Part shown: positions 15,390 to 24,468 of the stretch, piece after piece
Position numbering within the stretch: the first letter of the stretch is position 1
Layout of the letters: every line of letters begins with the position of its first letter
From: Nitrospirota bacterium
Lineage (GTDB): Bacteria > Nitrospirota > Nitrospiria > Nitrospirales > Nitrospiraceae
DNA: 64,000 nt
Reading direction: 5' to 3'
Assembly (NCBI GenBank): GCA_030682135.1
Contig: JAUXQT010000030.1
Span: forward strand, 18,406-82,405
Notes under the pieces: model-generated
What the model was told of the DNA's origin: nothing
Seen by the model: only the letters and a program-made list of their open reading frames with translations
Database searches by the model: none
Position numbers and translations under genes: made by a program

Positions 15390-16787
15390 ATGGGAAGATT
15401 CTTAACATGTGTCGCCGCGGTTATTATCTTCGCAGGCTGCTCAGGGATATCGGACAAATCGCCCTCGGATGGGGCTCTCTCGTTCTCGCCCACGCCAGAA
15501 TCATCGAAAAAGCTTATCGTGTTCGTCCATGGAGTCCTTGGAGATCCAGGCACCAGCTGGACAAACAAAACAGGTGTCTCATGGCCAGACCTGATCAAGG
15601 GAGACGATAAATTTCAGAATTTCACTGTCGCAATCTACAGTTACGACACCCCATTCCTCCGCCGCGCCTCAGGCATCGAAGAAATCGCGACGCGTCTGTT
15701 ACGCCAACTTGAAGATGAGAACATCTTTGAAAAGTTCCGTGAGGTCTACTTCATAGCCCACAGCATGGGTGGGCTTGTGGTAAAGCGCGCTCTGGTAGAC
15801 CTCAACCGTCCGTCTCAGGTCAAAAAGCTCCAAACCGTTAAAGCAGTCCTATACATTGCTACACCAGCGCAGGGAGCTAATATGGCTGAAGTTAGCTCGT
15901 GGCTGAGCGCCAACCCACAGCTCCGTGATATGCAGCCAGCCGACCTTAACAGCTTTCTTCAAGCTCTTGAAAACCAATGGCAGAACCTAATTCGTGATCG
16001 TGGCGCGCCTCCCTTTCCCCAATCCTTCTGCGCTTACGAGACGAAGCCCACTCATGGGATCGTTACCGTTAACCGCGTGTATGCCACAACATTTTGCGAC
16101 CAAAACCCACTTCCAGTGGATGAGGACCATTCCAATATCGCCAAACCTTCCAACAGGGAGAGTGACATCTATGTCTGGGCACGAGCGCGGATACTGGAAA
16201 CCAGTGCTCTCGCCCAGGGCCAGAAGCTCCAATTTTTTCTCAGAAAAACACCATACACCTATAGTTCAGGACTGAATGTTGAAGGAGTAGACTGGAAGGA
16301 CAATTATCGCGAGTATGAATTTACCGTGAAAAATCCTAGCAAAATTGAACAGGTTACTGACCTACGACTCAACTTTGCACTTCCCTGGCCTGTGATTGTT
16401 TCACGCCTGATATCCCAAGAAGGATGCGAAAGCCTCGCGTTCACAGGCAATGAAGCTGAGTCTTACGACGTAAAAGGCAAGAATCAGATAACCAAATTGC
16501 AGACCTCCTGGACTAACCTCCTAAAAATCGGCGCAACGACGATGTTTCCAGAGGCCGTATTCCGTGGAAAACTTATCATGATCACTGAAGGGCCCCCTTC
16601 AGATTCTGCGAGTCTGACAGTGCAGTATCGTGATGGAACCGGTACAAGTAAGAAGTCCTTCTTCCACAGAATCTCAGTGCTTGATGCGGCCACTGGTACC
16701 GTCAAGATTAACCCCGAGCCACTGAAGGGCGAACAGAAGACAAGTATTCAGTTCATGTTCAAGGAACCGGTAGAATTTAAGAAATAG
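15390..16787 (+). CDS. Lipoprotein with alpha/beta hydrolase (PGAP1/lipase-like) domain
   Basis: 465 residues. Signal peptide with lipobox FAGCSG (Cys17), so a lipid-anchored envelope protein. The hydrolase domain starts KKLIVFVHGVLGDPG (oxyanion HG), has nucleophile elbow AHSMGGLVV near residue 130, and a likely catalytic His in DEDHSNIAKP near residue 250. The C-terminal 180 residues are beta-rich and unrecognised. It may be a carboxylesterase or lipase. Codon use is AT-richer than its neighbours, pointing to horizontal gain. No Shine-Dalgarno site is evident close to the ATG. Confidence 0.8.
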   Translation: MGRFLTCVAAVIIFAGCSGISDKSPSDGALSFSPTPESSKKLIVFVHGVLGDPGTSWTNKTGVSWPDLIKGDDKFQNFTVAIYSYDTPFLRRASGIEEIATRLLRQLEDENIFEKFREVYFIAHSMGGLVVKRALVDLNRPSQVKKLQTVKAVLYIATPAQGANMAEVSSWLSANPQLRDMQPADLNSFLQALENQWQNLIRDRGAPPFPQSFCAYETKPTHGIVTVNRVYATTFCDQNPLPVDEDHSNIAKPSNRESDIYVWARARILETSALAQGQKLQFFLRKTPYTYSSGLNVEGVDWKDNYREYEFTVKNPSKIEQVTDLRLNFALPWPVIVSRLISQEGCESLAFTGNEAESYDVKGKNQITKLQTSWTNLLKIGATTMFPEAVFRGKLIMITEGPPSDSASLTVQYRDGTGTSKKSFFHRISVLDAATGTVKINPEPLKGEQKTSIQFMFKEPVEFKK

Positions 16788-17004
16788 GGACAATGAAATG
16801 AAGCGGGCTGAACTGGCCCTGGTTTTGAACAAGAAAAGGGGTCTGAGTCACTCTTGTCCAAAATAACTTTTCCGAGAATTAGATCTTGGACAGCATCTGA
16901 CCGGACCGCTTGGTCCCTATGAGATTGTTGGAGGCCCCAAAGGGCTTCGGAAGCCATGAATTCACGCCCTTCGCGACAGCGTTGAAACAAGAAAAGGGGA
17001 CAGG
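16788..17004. other. Degenerate mobile-element flank with no intact gene
   Basis: Contains two related strings, AAGAAAAGGGGTCTGAGTC at about 16831 and AAGAAAAGGGGACAGGCTAC at about 16988, of the kind that flank RAYT (TnpA-REP) genes. Nothing coding was recognised. Confidence 0.45.
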
Positions 17005-17127
17005 CTACTTTTCTAGCGGCTTCCTTGGCCTCCCCCGCTTCCGCATCGTCGATTCCAATCCCAACGTCGCCACAATCTTCGCTTGCCAGTCTTCCGTCCC
17101 ATAGGGCTGCTGTCTGTTAATCAAAAA
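17005..17127 (-). pseudogene. C-terminal fragment of a REP-associated tyrosine (Y1) transposase
   Basis: Minus strand reads INRQQPYGTEDW followed by LGLESTMRKRGRPRK and a stop at 17005. The NRxxPYG..W and LGLEST..RGRPRK strings are the usual end of RAYT/TnpA-REP proteins. No N-terminal HUH domain precedes it on this strand, so it is a relic. Confidence 0.7.
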
Positions 17128-17308
17128 ACGGGGTCAGGTCTTGCAATCGAACATTTCCCAGCACGTGGCCGTCCGGCACCGTCCTCGCCTCACACCACGG
17201 ATCATCCTGTATAAGAGTCGATGTAATGATAAACAGCGGGAAAAGGAAGGGGATTGAAGGGCACGAACTATTCAAGGGAGGAAAGGGCACATGACTCTGC
17301 CCCGACTT

Positions 17309-17554
17309 CTATCGCTTGACCTCTGCTGACTTGGCCGCCTGTCGTTGGATATCGCGTTCCGGAATGATGATATTCACGACCTCGTCGTCCTCACAAATAT
17401 CTGCGACATTAAGCGCCCCGCTCAGTATCAGCGCTCCAACTTCCTGTTCGCTGATCTTCAGGCGATTCGCAGTATTTGCAGGAGAGAGCCCTCGCAGACC
17501 GGGATCCCGCTCAAGTGCCGCCATCCATTCTGAGGCTGTGTACCGCTTTCTCAT
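17309..17554 (-). CDS. Small hypothetical protein with a helix-turn-helix-like segment
   Basis: 81 residues. SPANTANRLKISEQEVGALI looks like a helix-turn-helix of the excisionase/HTH_17 kind, followed by an acidic stretch and IIIPERDIQRQAAK. It could be a regulator or orphan antitoxin. No partner gene is adjacent on the same strand. Function unknown. Confidence 0.55.
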   Translation of the reverse strand: MRKRYTASEWMAALERDPGLRGLSPANTANRLKISEQEVGALILSGALNVADICEDDEVVNIIIPERDIQRQAAKSAEVKR

Positions 17555-17642
17555 GCAACGCAGTCTATATAAGGGGCAATACTATTTCAATCGACATCCT
17601 GGCACAAAAACAGGGAGATTCTGAATTTGGCAGAAGATCCGC

Positions 17643-17746
17643 ATGCCGCGCCGCCCACGCCTCGCTGCCGAGATCTTGCCTATCACGTCCTGAACCGGCG
17701 CGTCGGGCGACTCCCTTTCTTCGACAAGCCCGCTGACTCCGCCCCG
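17643..17746 (+). pseudogene. Frameshifted N-terminal fragment of a RAYT transposase (copy 1)
   Basis: MPRRPRLAA is followed, after a one-base loss, by DLAYHVLNRRVGRLPFFDKP, the usual start of RAYT proteins. The HUH catalytic part is missing. The preceding string AGAAGATCCGC recurs before copy 2 at 18599. Confidence 0.7.
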
Positions 17747-17881
17747 TAGCCGAACGAATGAGACCAGCCAGCCCCGCCGATCCCCGTTCACTCTCGCCAT
17801 CAGCCTTACGCTCTTTCCTCCTCCCCTCCATAACCTCGCTCCCATTGACGCTTATACAAAATTTTATATATACTGTGAACC

Positions 17882-18211
17882 GTGAAACGGCTCGTATGGC
17901 TGGGATCATCGATTGAAGATCTCCGAAGCTGGCCGACAGAGGCCCAGCGAGAAACTGGCTATCAGCTCTTCAAGATTCAGTCAGGAATGGACCCATCGGA
18001 CTGGAAGCCTATGCCCAGTGTCGGCGGGGGCGTTCAGGAGATACGGATTCACTGCGACAACGAATACCGGGTCATTTATCTGGCCAAGTTAGCCGAGTCT
18101 GTCTACGTGCTGCATGCCTTTGAGAAAAAGACGAGAAAGACCCCGCAATCGGCGATCGATCTTGCGCGGCGACGACTTCAGCTGCTACGGGGCCACAGGA
18201 GGAACAGATGA
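17882..18211 (+). CDS. HigB/Gp49-like toxin
   Basis: 109 residues of the phage-derived Gp49-like family: KRLVWLGSSIEDLRSWP, SDWKPMPSVGGGVQEIRIH, YRVIYLAKLAESVYVLHAFEKKT, RRRLQLL. These are ribosome-dependent mRNA interferases of the RelE superfamily. Toxin gene precedes and overlaps the antitoxin by four bases, as is usual in higBA. The pair sits between two RAYT N-terminal fragments. Confidence 0.87.
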   Translation: MKRLVWLGSSIEDLRSWPTEAQRETGYQLFKIQSGMDPSDWKPMPSVGGGVQEIRIHCDNEYRVIYLAKLAESVYVLHAFEKKTRKTPQSAIDLARRRLQLLRGHRRNR

Positions 18212-18498
18212 AGAAACGCGTATCCGCAAGCAATGTCTTTCGGGATGTGGGATTCGACCCTGAGGAAGCGGCCAATTTGAAATTGCGGGCCATGCTCATG
18301 ATCGAGATCGAGAAGTACATTCAGGAGAAGCACCTGACCCAGAAGAAGGCGGCGGAGCGTCTCGGCGTGACGCAACCCAGGATTAGCAATCTCATGCGTG
18401 GGAAAATCGGACTGTTCAGCGTGGACACCCTCATCACCATGCTGACCCATGCAGGACTGAAGGTCGATGTACGAGTCAGACGGCCAGCCGCAGCCTAA
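18208..18498 (+). CDS. HigA-type XRE antitoxin
   Basis: 96 residues. Helix-turn-helix at about residues 45-75 (LTQKKAAERLGVTQPRISNLMRG), then LITMLTHAGLKVDVRV, matching the XRE antitoxins that accompany Gp49-like toxins. It neutralises the toxin and should repress the shared promoter upstream of 17882. Confidence 0.88.
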   Translation: MKKRVSASNVFRDVGFDPEEAANLKLRAMLMIEIEKYIQEKHLTQKKAAERLGVTQPRISNLMRGKIGLFSVDTLITMLTHAGLKVDVRVRRPAAA

Positions 18499-18598
18499 GA
18501 CTCCATAGGAAGGCACGTGGCACTCTCACGAGGGAAAAGAACAGTGGTCGGGAGTCTGTTTCTTGAGGGATCCGCCGGGTTTTCGACAGAAGATCCGC

Positions 18599-18862
18599 AT
18601 GCCGCGCCGCCCTCGCCTCACTGCTGGAGACTTCGCCTATCACGTCCGAACCGCCGTATGGAACGACTGCCTTAAGAAGAAGCTTGGGTCCGGCGGATGG
18701 CGAAACAATTCGAGATGGAATCGCCGTTACGGCGACGAGATCGAGCGAAAGGATCCTGACACAATAAGTCCCATCTCTTTTCGTCGCTCCGACTATGATG
18801 GCTTTACACTGCAATGGTTTACGAGGAATACTCCGCGCTCAAGAATCTATAACATTCGCTGA
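18599..18862 (+). pseudogene. N-terminal fragment of a RAYT transposase (copy 2)
   Basis: MPRRPRLTAGDFAYHV matches the RAYT start and copy 1 in frame, but after about 20 residues the similarity ends, although the frame stays open to 18862. No catalytic HUH or Tyr is found. Preceded by the same AGAAGATCCGC string as copy 1. Confidence 0.6.
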
Positions 18863-18874
18863 AGGAGAGACACG

Positions 18875-19188
18875 ATGGGAAACTATGGATCACTGTACTG
18901 CCACTGATCGGTATTCTTGGTGGTACGTCCCCTTCGACGGAACCGCTGACTCCTGGTTCGTATCGGGAAATCGGGGCGGTTCACAGTGAGGATTGCGTCG
19001 GTTATATTTTGGGGCTCATTCCTATATCCAATGGAAATGAGACCAAGGAGGCCATCGCCGACGCATTAAAGAAAGCACCGGGTGCAACGGCGCTTGTGAA
19101 GGTATCCGCCGACACATATTCTCAGCACTATATCGTGTATTCACGCGTCTGCACGCAGATCAACGGAGTGGCGGTCGCTCCCAAATAA
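18875..19188 (+). pseudogene. Frame-disrupted TRL-like lipoprotein gene
   Basis: AAGGAGA precedes ATG 18875, whose own frame ends after ten codons. One base off, a clear reading frame begins KLWITVLPLIGILGG (signal-like) and continues to stop 19186-19188, with LGLIPISNGNETKEAIADAL and SRVCTQINGVAV, the pattern of TRL-like lipoproteins. A missing A in the AAA run of codon 3 would join the two frames. It may be a decayed gene or a sequencing indel. Confidence 0.6.
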
Positions 19189-19358
19189 TCCACTGACACT
19201 ATCCAGGCTCCCCGCTTTCGCTCACTCGACGAGCGGGGAGCCTTCTCGCACCGACATAACGATGTGCCAGAAACCATTTCACGGCCGGGCTCCCCGGACC
19301 ACGCAAACGGCAGAGATGAAGAGAACAGGCTGATCTTCCCCGTGCGAGGCAGGACGAC

Positions 19359-19652
19359 TCACTCGATAGGCGTCAGCGTGGCGGGTGGGCGACTGGGCTT
19401 TTTCCGCGTCTCAACGTCCTGATCAATCAGCTTCAAGACATTCAATTGAGACTCTAACTCTTCAATACGCTTATCCCGCTCACGGAGTTGTCTGTGGAGA
19501 GACTGGACGACGCTTGACTCACCGGCAGGTGGATCGTTTCTATGCACCGCTGCCACCGGGGCGGGCGTCACTGTGCCGCACGCGCTGAGGGTGATCGACA
19601 ACAGCACGGCACCTCCCAGGCTGCCCAGGATTGATCTGAATACGCGATTCAT
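19359..19652 (-). CDS. Small lipoprotein with coiled coil
   Basis: 97 residues from ATG 19652. Signal peptide with lipobox LSAC followed by GTVTPAP. Residues about 50-75 (VQSLHRQLRERDKRIEELES) form a coiled coil; the tail is Pro-rich. A murein-lipoprotein-like or adaptor role is possible but not shown. A longer start at 19712 would place 20 residues before the signal peptide and is unlikely. Confidence 0.65.
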   Translation of the reverse strand: MNRVFRSILGSLGGAVLLSITLSACGTVTPAPVAAVHRNDPPAGESSVVQSLHRQLRERDKRIEELESQLNVLKLIDQDVETRKKPSRPPATLTPIE

Positions 19653-20339
19653 AGTCTTAGGTTTGCCATTAGACTCAACATCCCGCAAGAACATTCTTCT
19701 TCCCGACCACACTTGCGAGGAAGATAACAGGGAGACATTCTAAATTCCCCGATGCGTAACCGTCACGGGAACTTCTCGCATCACCACTGAGGATTAAATT
19801 GGCAAACGGGCAACGTTCATTTCCAGCCCGTGCACTCATTCCCCTCCTATAGAGGCTCCATCAAACAAACGGCATTTTCGAAATTCTTCCAACGCCTCGA
19901 CAAACCAACACTTGGTTCGACGCTTTCACACCTGTGTTTCCCCTCACCTTGACGAAATAGGTCTGCCCGCATCAAGATTTAGTACGTGTTCGCTGTTTCC
20001 ATAGTCGCACAGTGAAATGGTCACCTTCACGGGAACGGGAAACAGACATACTCAACGGATCGTTGCAGATCGACATTTTTCGCCGGCCTAAAGAGAGGGC
20101 CTGTGGCTTGACTAGGAATGCAGCCGAGCGAGCATGCCGCTGCTGTAGGATCCGGACTTCGGATTGTGAGCAATAGTGAACAGACGATGCGGGAGGCGAT
20201 TGATAATATAAAATAGGGCTGATTGCAGCGCCTAATGAGGTTAGGTTCATCACATTCTGCAGCGTTCTTCTGAAACGCTTGCATGATGTGCTTGCGGTGC
20301 TACAGTTAGAATCCTGGAACTATTTCGCAAAGGAATCGT
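19653..20339. other. Long intergenic region, no gene recognised
   Basis: About 690 bases, AT-richer than average, with many stops in all frames. An A/T-rich string TTGATAATATAAAATAGGG near 20200 could be part of a promoter for the dioxygenase gene. Nothing else was recognised. Confidence 0.35.
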
Positions 20340-21341
20340 ATGTCGATTCGTACTGATCCGCTCGACTTGAACATCATCATTTCCGATCGAGAGCGTCGCA
20401 ACGGAACGCTCTCGATCGAGAACACCCAACTTGGGGTCATGCTGCTCCATGCCCGGGGCTACGTCGTGCTCCAAGGCGCGATACCTGAATCCCTGGTGAC
20501 TGAGCTGTATGCACGCTTCAAGACCATGTACAAAGACAATGTGCAGCGACTTCATGCGGAGGGGCACCGCACTAGATTCATCGGTGAAGGTGAAAATGGG
20601 CACAGTGTGTTTTGGGAAAAGAATTCCCGCTTTCGGATTTTTCCAAAGCTACGCGGCCCTTTTGCCAGCCCCCAAGTGGTCCGGAATTCGTTTGCGGAGT
20701 CTATTCTCTCGGAAACGTTGGGCACAGACTATTATTGCAAATTTGTCTCAAGCGACACCTGCGCGAAAGGCGCGATTACGCAGGCGCCTCATCGTGACGT
20801 CGACTTTTACGATGAGGACACTGCGCGCGGTTGCTATGTCAATATTGCCCTCATGCATTGCGGGCTTCATAACGGCCCGACCGAGGTATGGCCGGGCGGC
20901 AGTCACCTGTGGCGCAGCGACAAATTTTTCAAGTTCAACCTTCGCCCATTCGGTGAGGATACCGCAAACCCGGCCATGGAGGCCTTCGTGAGCCATCTTC
21001 CTTCTAAAAAGCTCGAACTCCAACCGGGCGATCTTCTGATCCGCGATCCTGGCATGTGGCACCGCGGGACGCCCAACCAGACCGATGAGCCACGCACAAT
21101 GATGACCATTGGCTACTTTCGCAAAGATTACTACTATGAGTACGGCGATCCATTTTTTAGTATCGATGAGGAGATCTACAAAGATCTGGATCCCTCGGTG
21201 CAGGAGCTGTTCGCGCCTTTTTTCAATATGGACGATTGGCGCTATTGGAAGCTGCGTAAGAGTCAGGCCATCCGCTACTTAAAGAGACGCCAGAACCTTA
21301 GCGCACCACTTCGCATCGGGATACGCTGGTTGGCTGGATGA
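20340..21341 (+). CDS. Phytanoyl-CoA dioxygenase (PhyH)-family protein
   Basis: 333 residues. Fe(II)/2-oxoglutarate site: His-x-Asp in QAPHRDVDFYD (about residue 156), distal His in DPGMWHRGTPNQTDEPR, with Arg for 2-oxoglutarate in EPRTMMTIGYF. TEVWPGGSHLW is the usual family signature. It would hydroxylate an unknown small molecule or lipid-like substrate. AAAGGAA precedes the ATG. Stand-alone and slightly AT-richer than its surroundings, consistent with acquisition. Confidence 0.85.
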   Translation: MSIRTDPLDLNIIISDRERRNGTLSIENTQLGVMLLHARGYVVLQGAIPESLVTELYARFKTMYKDNVQRLHAEGHRTRFIGEGENGHSVFWEKNSRFRIFPKLRGPFASPQVVRNSFAESILSETLGTDYYCKFVSSDTCAKGAITQAPHRDVDFYDEDTARGCYVNIALMHCGLHNGPTEVWPGGSHLWRSDKFFKFNLRPFGEDTANPAMEAFVSHLPSKKLELQPGDLLIRDPGMWHRGTPNQTDEPRTMMTIGYFRKDYYYEYGDPFFSIDEEIYKDLDPSVQELFAPFFNMDDWRYWKLRKSQAIRYLKRRQNLSAPLRIGIRWLAG

Positions 21342-21602
21342 AGGCCGAGATCGGGAAGAAAGAAGAGGGGTCGAGATGAGCTAGCCCGTGAGTCTTTTCT
21401 GAAAAACTATTTCCCGTCGTGTGTCGGTCCAAATCCTTCAGCCCCAGCAGACCACGCACCTCGCCCATTAACCTACTCCATACCTTCCCTCTTCATTAAA
21501 CCTCTTCCGTCTCACCAAAGGACCACGCCCGCTCCCTATTGAAACGTCGCTCAGCACAGTGCTAACTAGACCGGTACCACAGAGCGAAGGAGTACGGAAC
21601 GT

Positions 21603-22190
21603 ATGGACTGGGATGAGAAGTATCAAAAAGGCGAGGCGGTCTGGGATAAAGGCGCGCCGGCGCCGGCGATGAAGCAGTATCTGTCGCGTCATACGACACG
21701 CGGACGGGCGCTGGTGCCTGGCTGCGGCCGCGGGCATGAGGTGGCGCTGGCTGTGGAGCAGGGACTGGATGCAACGGGGCTGGACATCGCGCCAACAGGG
21801 GTGGCTGAGGCGCGCGCGAAATATCCCCATCTGGCGGAACGATTCGTGACAGGGGATTTCTTCGATCCTCCGGAAGCAATGCGCGATGCCTATGATGTCG
21901 TGCTGGAGCATACCTGCATGAGCGGGCTGCCTCCAAGTCTACGTGCCGATTATCGACGTGGCATCGATCTCACGCTACGACGCGGGGGCTTGCTGATCGG
22001 AATCTGGTTCATCAATCCGGCGCTCGAGCCTGGTAACGAGGGGCCGCCCTTCCCATTCAGCGTGGCTGATTTGACGGCGCTCTTCGCGGAGGGCTACGAC
22101 ATCGTCGAGGACTATGTGCCGGATGTCGCCTTTCCCGTGCGCGAGGGTCGGGAGCGGGTACGCGTGCTGCGCCGCACGATGGGGAGCTAG
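21603..22190 (+). CDS. TPMT-like SAM-dependent methyltransferase
   Basis: 195 residues. Starts MDWDEKYQKGEAVWDKGAPA, the typical WxxxY..G..PWD-like start of thiopurine-methyltransferase-like proteins, then GRALVPGCGRGHEVALA (SAM motif I), ATGLDIAPTGVAEAR and FEDPP-like DFFDPPEA. Bacterial members methylate S, Se or Te compounds or thiocyanate-like anions; the substrate here is unknown. Single gene. Confidence 0.85.
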   Translation: MDWDEKYQKGEAVWDKGAPAPAMKQYLSRHTTRGRALVPGCGRGHEVALAVEQGLDATGLDIAPTGVAEARAKYPHLAERFVTGDFFDPPEAMRDAYDVVLEHTCMSGLPPSLRADYRRGIDLTLRRGGLLIGIWFINPALEPGNEGPPFPFSVADLTALFAEGYDIVEDYVPDVAFPVREGRERVRVLRRTMGS

Positions 22191-22196
22191 TTCCGG

Positions 22197-22250
22197 TCTT
22201 TCTGGTTCATCTGGTCTATCTCGTGCGTAAGATCAACGAACGAGCGAGAC
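22197..22250. repeat. Nonad repeat array (TCTGGTTCATCTGGTCTA type)
   Basis: Right after the methyltransferase stop; units of nine bases TCTGGTTCA, TCTGGTCTA, TCTCGTGCG, then a weak inverted arm with ACGAACGAGCGAGAC. Confidence 0.5.
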
Positions 22251-22287
22251 TAGCTAAGAGATCTCCGCCATTCGCGCTCCACCCCCC

Positions 22288-23049
22288 TCACGGCATAGGG
22301 AGCTTCACGCTGATGGCACCGCCTAAGTCCCCTTCTTGCGCGCCCTCTCGCGGATAGCCGGTGACATCTCGCTCGCCTTTAGGCGTCCCGTGGCAGATGA
22401 GACAATCCTTCCCATAGAACAGTGGCAGCAGCACCCGCACCGCCTTCCCATCCTCATCCATGGCACTCACGACCTGCCCTCCCTCCCGCGGGAAAGACGG
22501 CTCACTCATCTTTTTCATCTCGGCGGACTCAAACGTGTCGGGCTTGTTCTTCGGATTGCGGACCAGGCTGTCAGGCGCCGTCTGTTTCATATACACACCG
22601 GACCACGATTGGAATCGCGTCCCCGTTTCCGTGCCAAACGTGGCAGGAATGAGCCCCTTGTATTTGATCCCCGGCATATTGATCACCGTCTGGTAACTCG
22701 CCACCGTCTTCTTGCTCTCCTCCAAAAGCCTCGCCAGCAGGGGCTTCGCCATCTCCGGCACCGTGGAGGCGGATAGATTCGCCAAATCATGTCCCGTCCG
22801 GTCCTTAAATGCCGCGACCGTCTGTTGCGCAAACACCTCGGACGTGAACCCCTTGTGTCCCTTGGTCGGATCATTAAGCAAGAGCTGATTATGTCCGATC
22901 ACCACCCGCCCGACATCGAGCAAGACCGCAAGCAGCCGTCCCGTTTCTCGAACCGTCGATTCATTCTCCGCAACAGCCGGCGTTATCGCCGCGCATAACA
23001 TCGCCATACAGGCCACAGATACAACCCGAACCACCCAACGCGTACACAT
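22288..23049 (-). CDS. Periplasmic monoheme Tll0287-like (DUF3365) protein
   Basis: 253 residues from ATG 23049, which has a strong GAGGAGAAGG site. N-terminal signal peptide (VVSVACMAMLCAAITPAVA), then a helical domain with an Asn/Asp-rich segment and a PAS-like part (IPATFGTETGTRFQSWSG), and a single c-type heme site CLICHGTPKGERD near the C terminus. The family is linked to periplasmic redox sensing. Needs the cytochrome c maturation system. No kinase or cyclase is attached, so it would signal through a partner. Confidence 0.82.
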   Translation of the reverse strand: MCTRWVVRVVSVACMAMLCAAITPAVAENESTVRETGRLLAVLLDVGRVVIGHNQLLLNDPTKGHKGFTSEVFAQQTVAAFKDRTGHDLANLSASTVPEMAKPLLARLLEESKKTVASYQTVINMPGIKYKGLIPATFGTETGTRFQSWSGVYMKQTAPDSLVRNPKNKPDTFESAEMKKMSEPSFPREGGQVVSAMDEDGKAVRVLLPLFYGKDCLICHGTPKGERDVTGYPREGAQEGDLGGAISVKLPMP

Positions 23050-23393
23050 GAATCCTTCTCCTCTTTGTCTGTTATGCCCCCACAGGCAGGCATCTCTTCC
23101 CTGTCCCCTGAGCCAGAAGACTAGAGCTCCCGACCAGGACCTGTCAAACAGGAAGCAGCGGTAGGTTCGATCATCCGACATGGCGCGGAGCGGGGAGCTG
23201 ACGTCTCTCGTCTGTCTGGTTCAACTTGTCTATCTGGTCTATCTCGTATGTGTGATTCGACGCACGAGCAAAACCTGCTAGTCCCTCGCACGACGTCGAC
23301 CGCAGCCAGGCCTCTTCTCACCCAATAGACCAGCCCGGCTTAACCACGTACAATCTCGCTGTCCCCATTTATATTTTCCAGGGTCAACGACGA
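23050..23393. other. Intergenic region between divergent genes with a nonad repeat array
   Basis: Contains repeat units at 23207-23275: TCTGGTTCA, ACTTGTCTA, TCTGGTCTA, TCTCGTATG, nine-base period. No gene was seen. Confidence 0.5.
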
Positions 23394-24149
23394 ATGAGTG
23401 TCAGAAACCGACGGACGCCACCCATCCGCTATCTCCTGCTTCTCCTCGTCATCTTGGGAATCTCGCTTGCCCTATCCCCCCTCTCACTGGTCCGCAATAG
23501 TACGCCCGCCGCGGTGATTCCCACCCCACAGACCGACGCCTGGTGGATAACCCAACATGAGCATGCACTTGCACGCATCCATCAGGGCAACATCGACCTT
23601 GTCATGATCGGAGACTCCATTACTCAGGGATGGGGCACTGAGGGGCGCCGCATTTGGGACACCTATTACGGGCATCGCCGTGCCGTGAACTTGGGATTTG
23701 ATGGTGATCGCACTGAGCATGTGTTGTGGCGGCTCGACCACGGCGAGATCGATGGAATTAGCCCCAAGCTGGTAGTCCTGATGATCGGGACGAACAACAC
23801 CGGCGCGCATCATGATCCTCCGGAGGAGACCTCCGCCGGCGTCCATGCGATCCTCACGGCCTTGCGCACCAGCCTTCCAGCAACCAAGATTCTCTTGCTC
23901 GGCCTGTTTCCGCGTACGGCCTCAGCCGATGACCCGATCCGTCGCATCAATGGGGCGGTCAATGACCACCTCCGCGCCTACGCAGACAACCAGCATATTT
24001 TTTTCTTGGATCTCAGTCGGCATTTCCTCGACAGTCGGGGGCACCTCTCTCAAGACCTCATGCCGGATTTCGTGCACCCCAATGAGCATGGGTACCTGGT
24101 CTGGGCTGACGGCATGGAGGATATGATCAAGCGACTACTGGGCGAGTGA
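23394..24149 (+). CDS. SGNH/GDSL hydrolase, membrane-anchored or exported
   Basis: 251 residues. One hydrophobic segment at residues 12-30 (YLLLLLVILGISLALSPLS). Catalytic blocks are intact: IGDSITQGW (Ser), NLGFDGDRTEHV (Gly), IGTNNTGAHH (Asn), and DFVHPNEHGYLVW (Asp and His). This layout matches PAF-acetylhydrolase-like esterases. It likely deacylates a lipid or glycan in the periplasm. A second SGNH hydrolase without signal peptide occurs at 47032. Confidence 0.87.
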   Translation: MSVRNRRTPPIRYLLLLLVILGISLALSPLSLVRNSTPAAVIPTPQTDAWWITQHEHALARIHQGNIDLVMIGDSITQGWGTEGRRIWDTYYGHRRAVNLGFDGDRTEHVLWRLDHGEIDGISPKLVVLMIGTNNTGAHHDPPEETSAGVHAILTALRTSLPATKILLLGLFPRTASADDPIRRINGAVNDHLRAYADNQHIFFLDLSRHFLDSRGHLSQDLMPDFVHPNEHGYLVWADGMEDMIKRLLGE

Positions 24150-24468
24150 TCGTAACAGACCGGTCAGAAAAGATGCGGGGCTAGGTCCTACTGTCCACCA
24201 TGATGCGGCGCATGGCGGGAGCCGGCTCAGTGGAGTTCCGTCGCCTGTTTTCTTCGACGACACACATGCACCTGAATACGGCTGCTTGACGCGCGGTCTT
24301 TTCGCTCGTAGCATGAATCCAGGCGTTTCAACCACGCCGACTGTCTCATCCCTCGCGCTTCCTGGCCTTTTCTCACGCGATCGATTCTCCAGTCTCCGCC
24401 GTTCCACCGCCGATCTCGCTCTGCGCATGGCTCTGCCAACGCGCACAGCGGAACAAGGAGCAATCCAG
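24150..24468. other. Intergenic region, no gene recognised
   Basis: About 320 bases. An in-frame extension of the next gene into this region (to 24286) encodes low-complexity Ser/Arg-rich sequence and is not supported. Confidence 0.35.
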
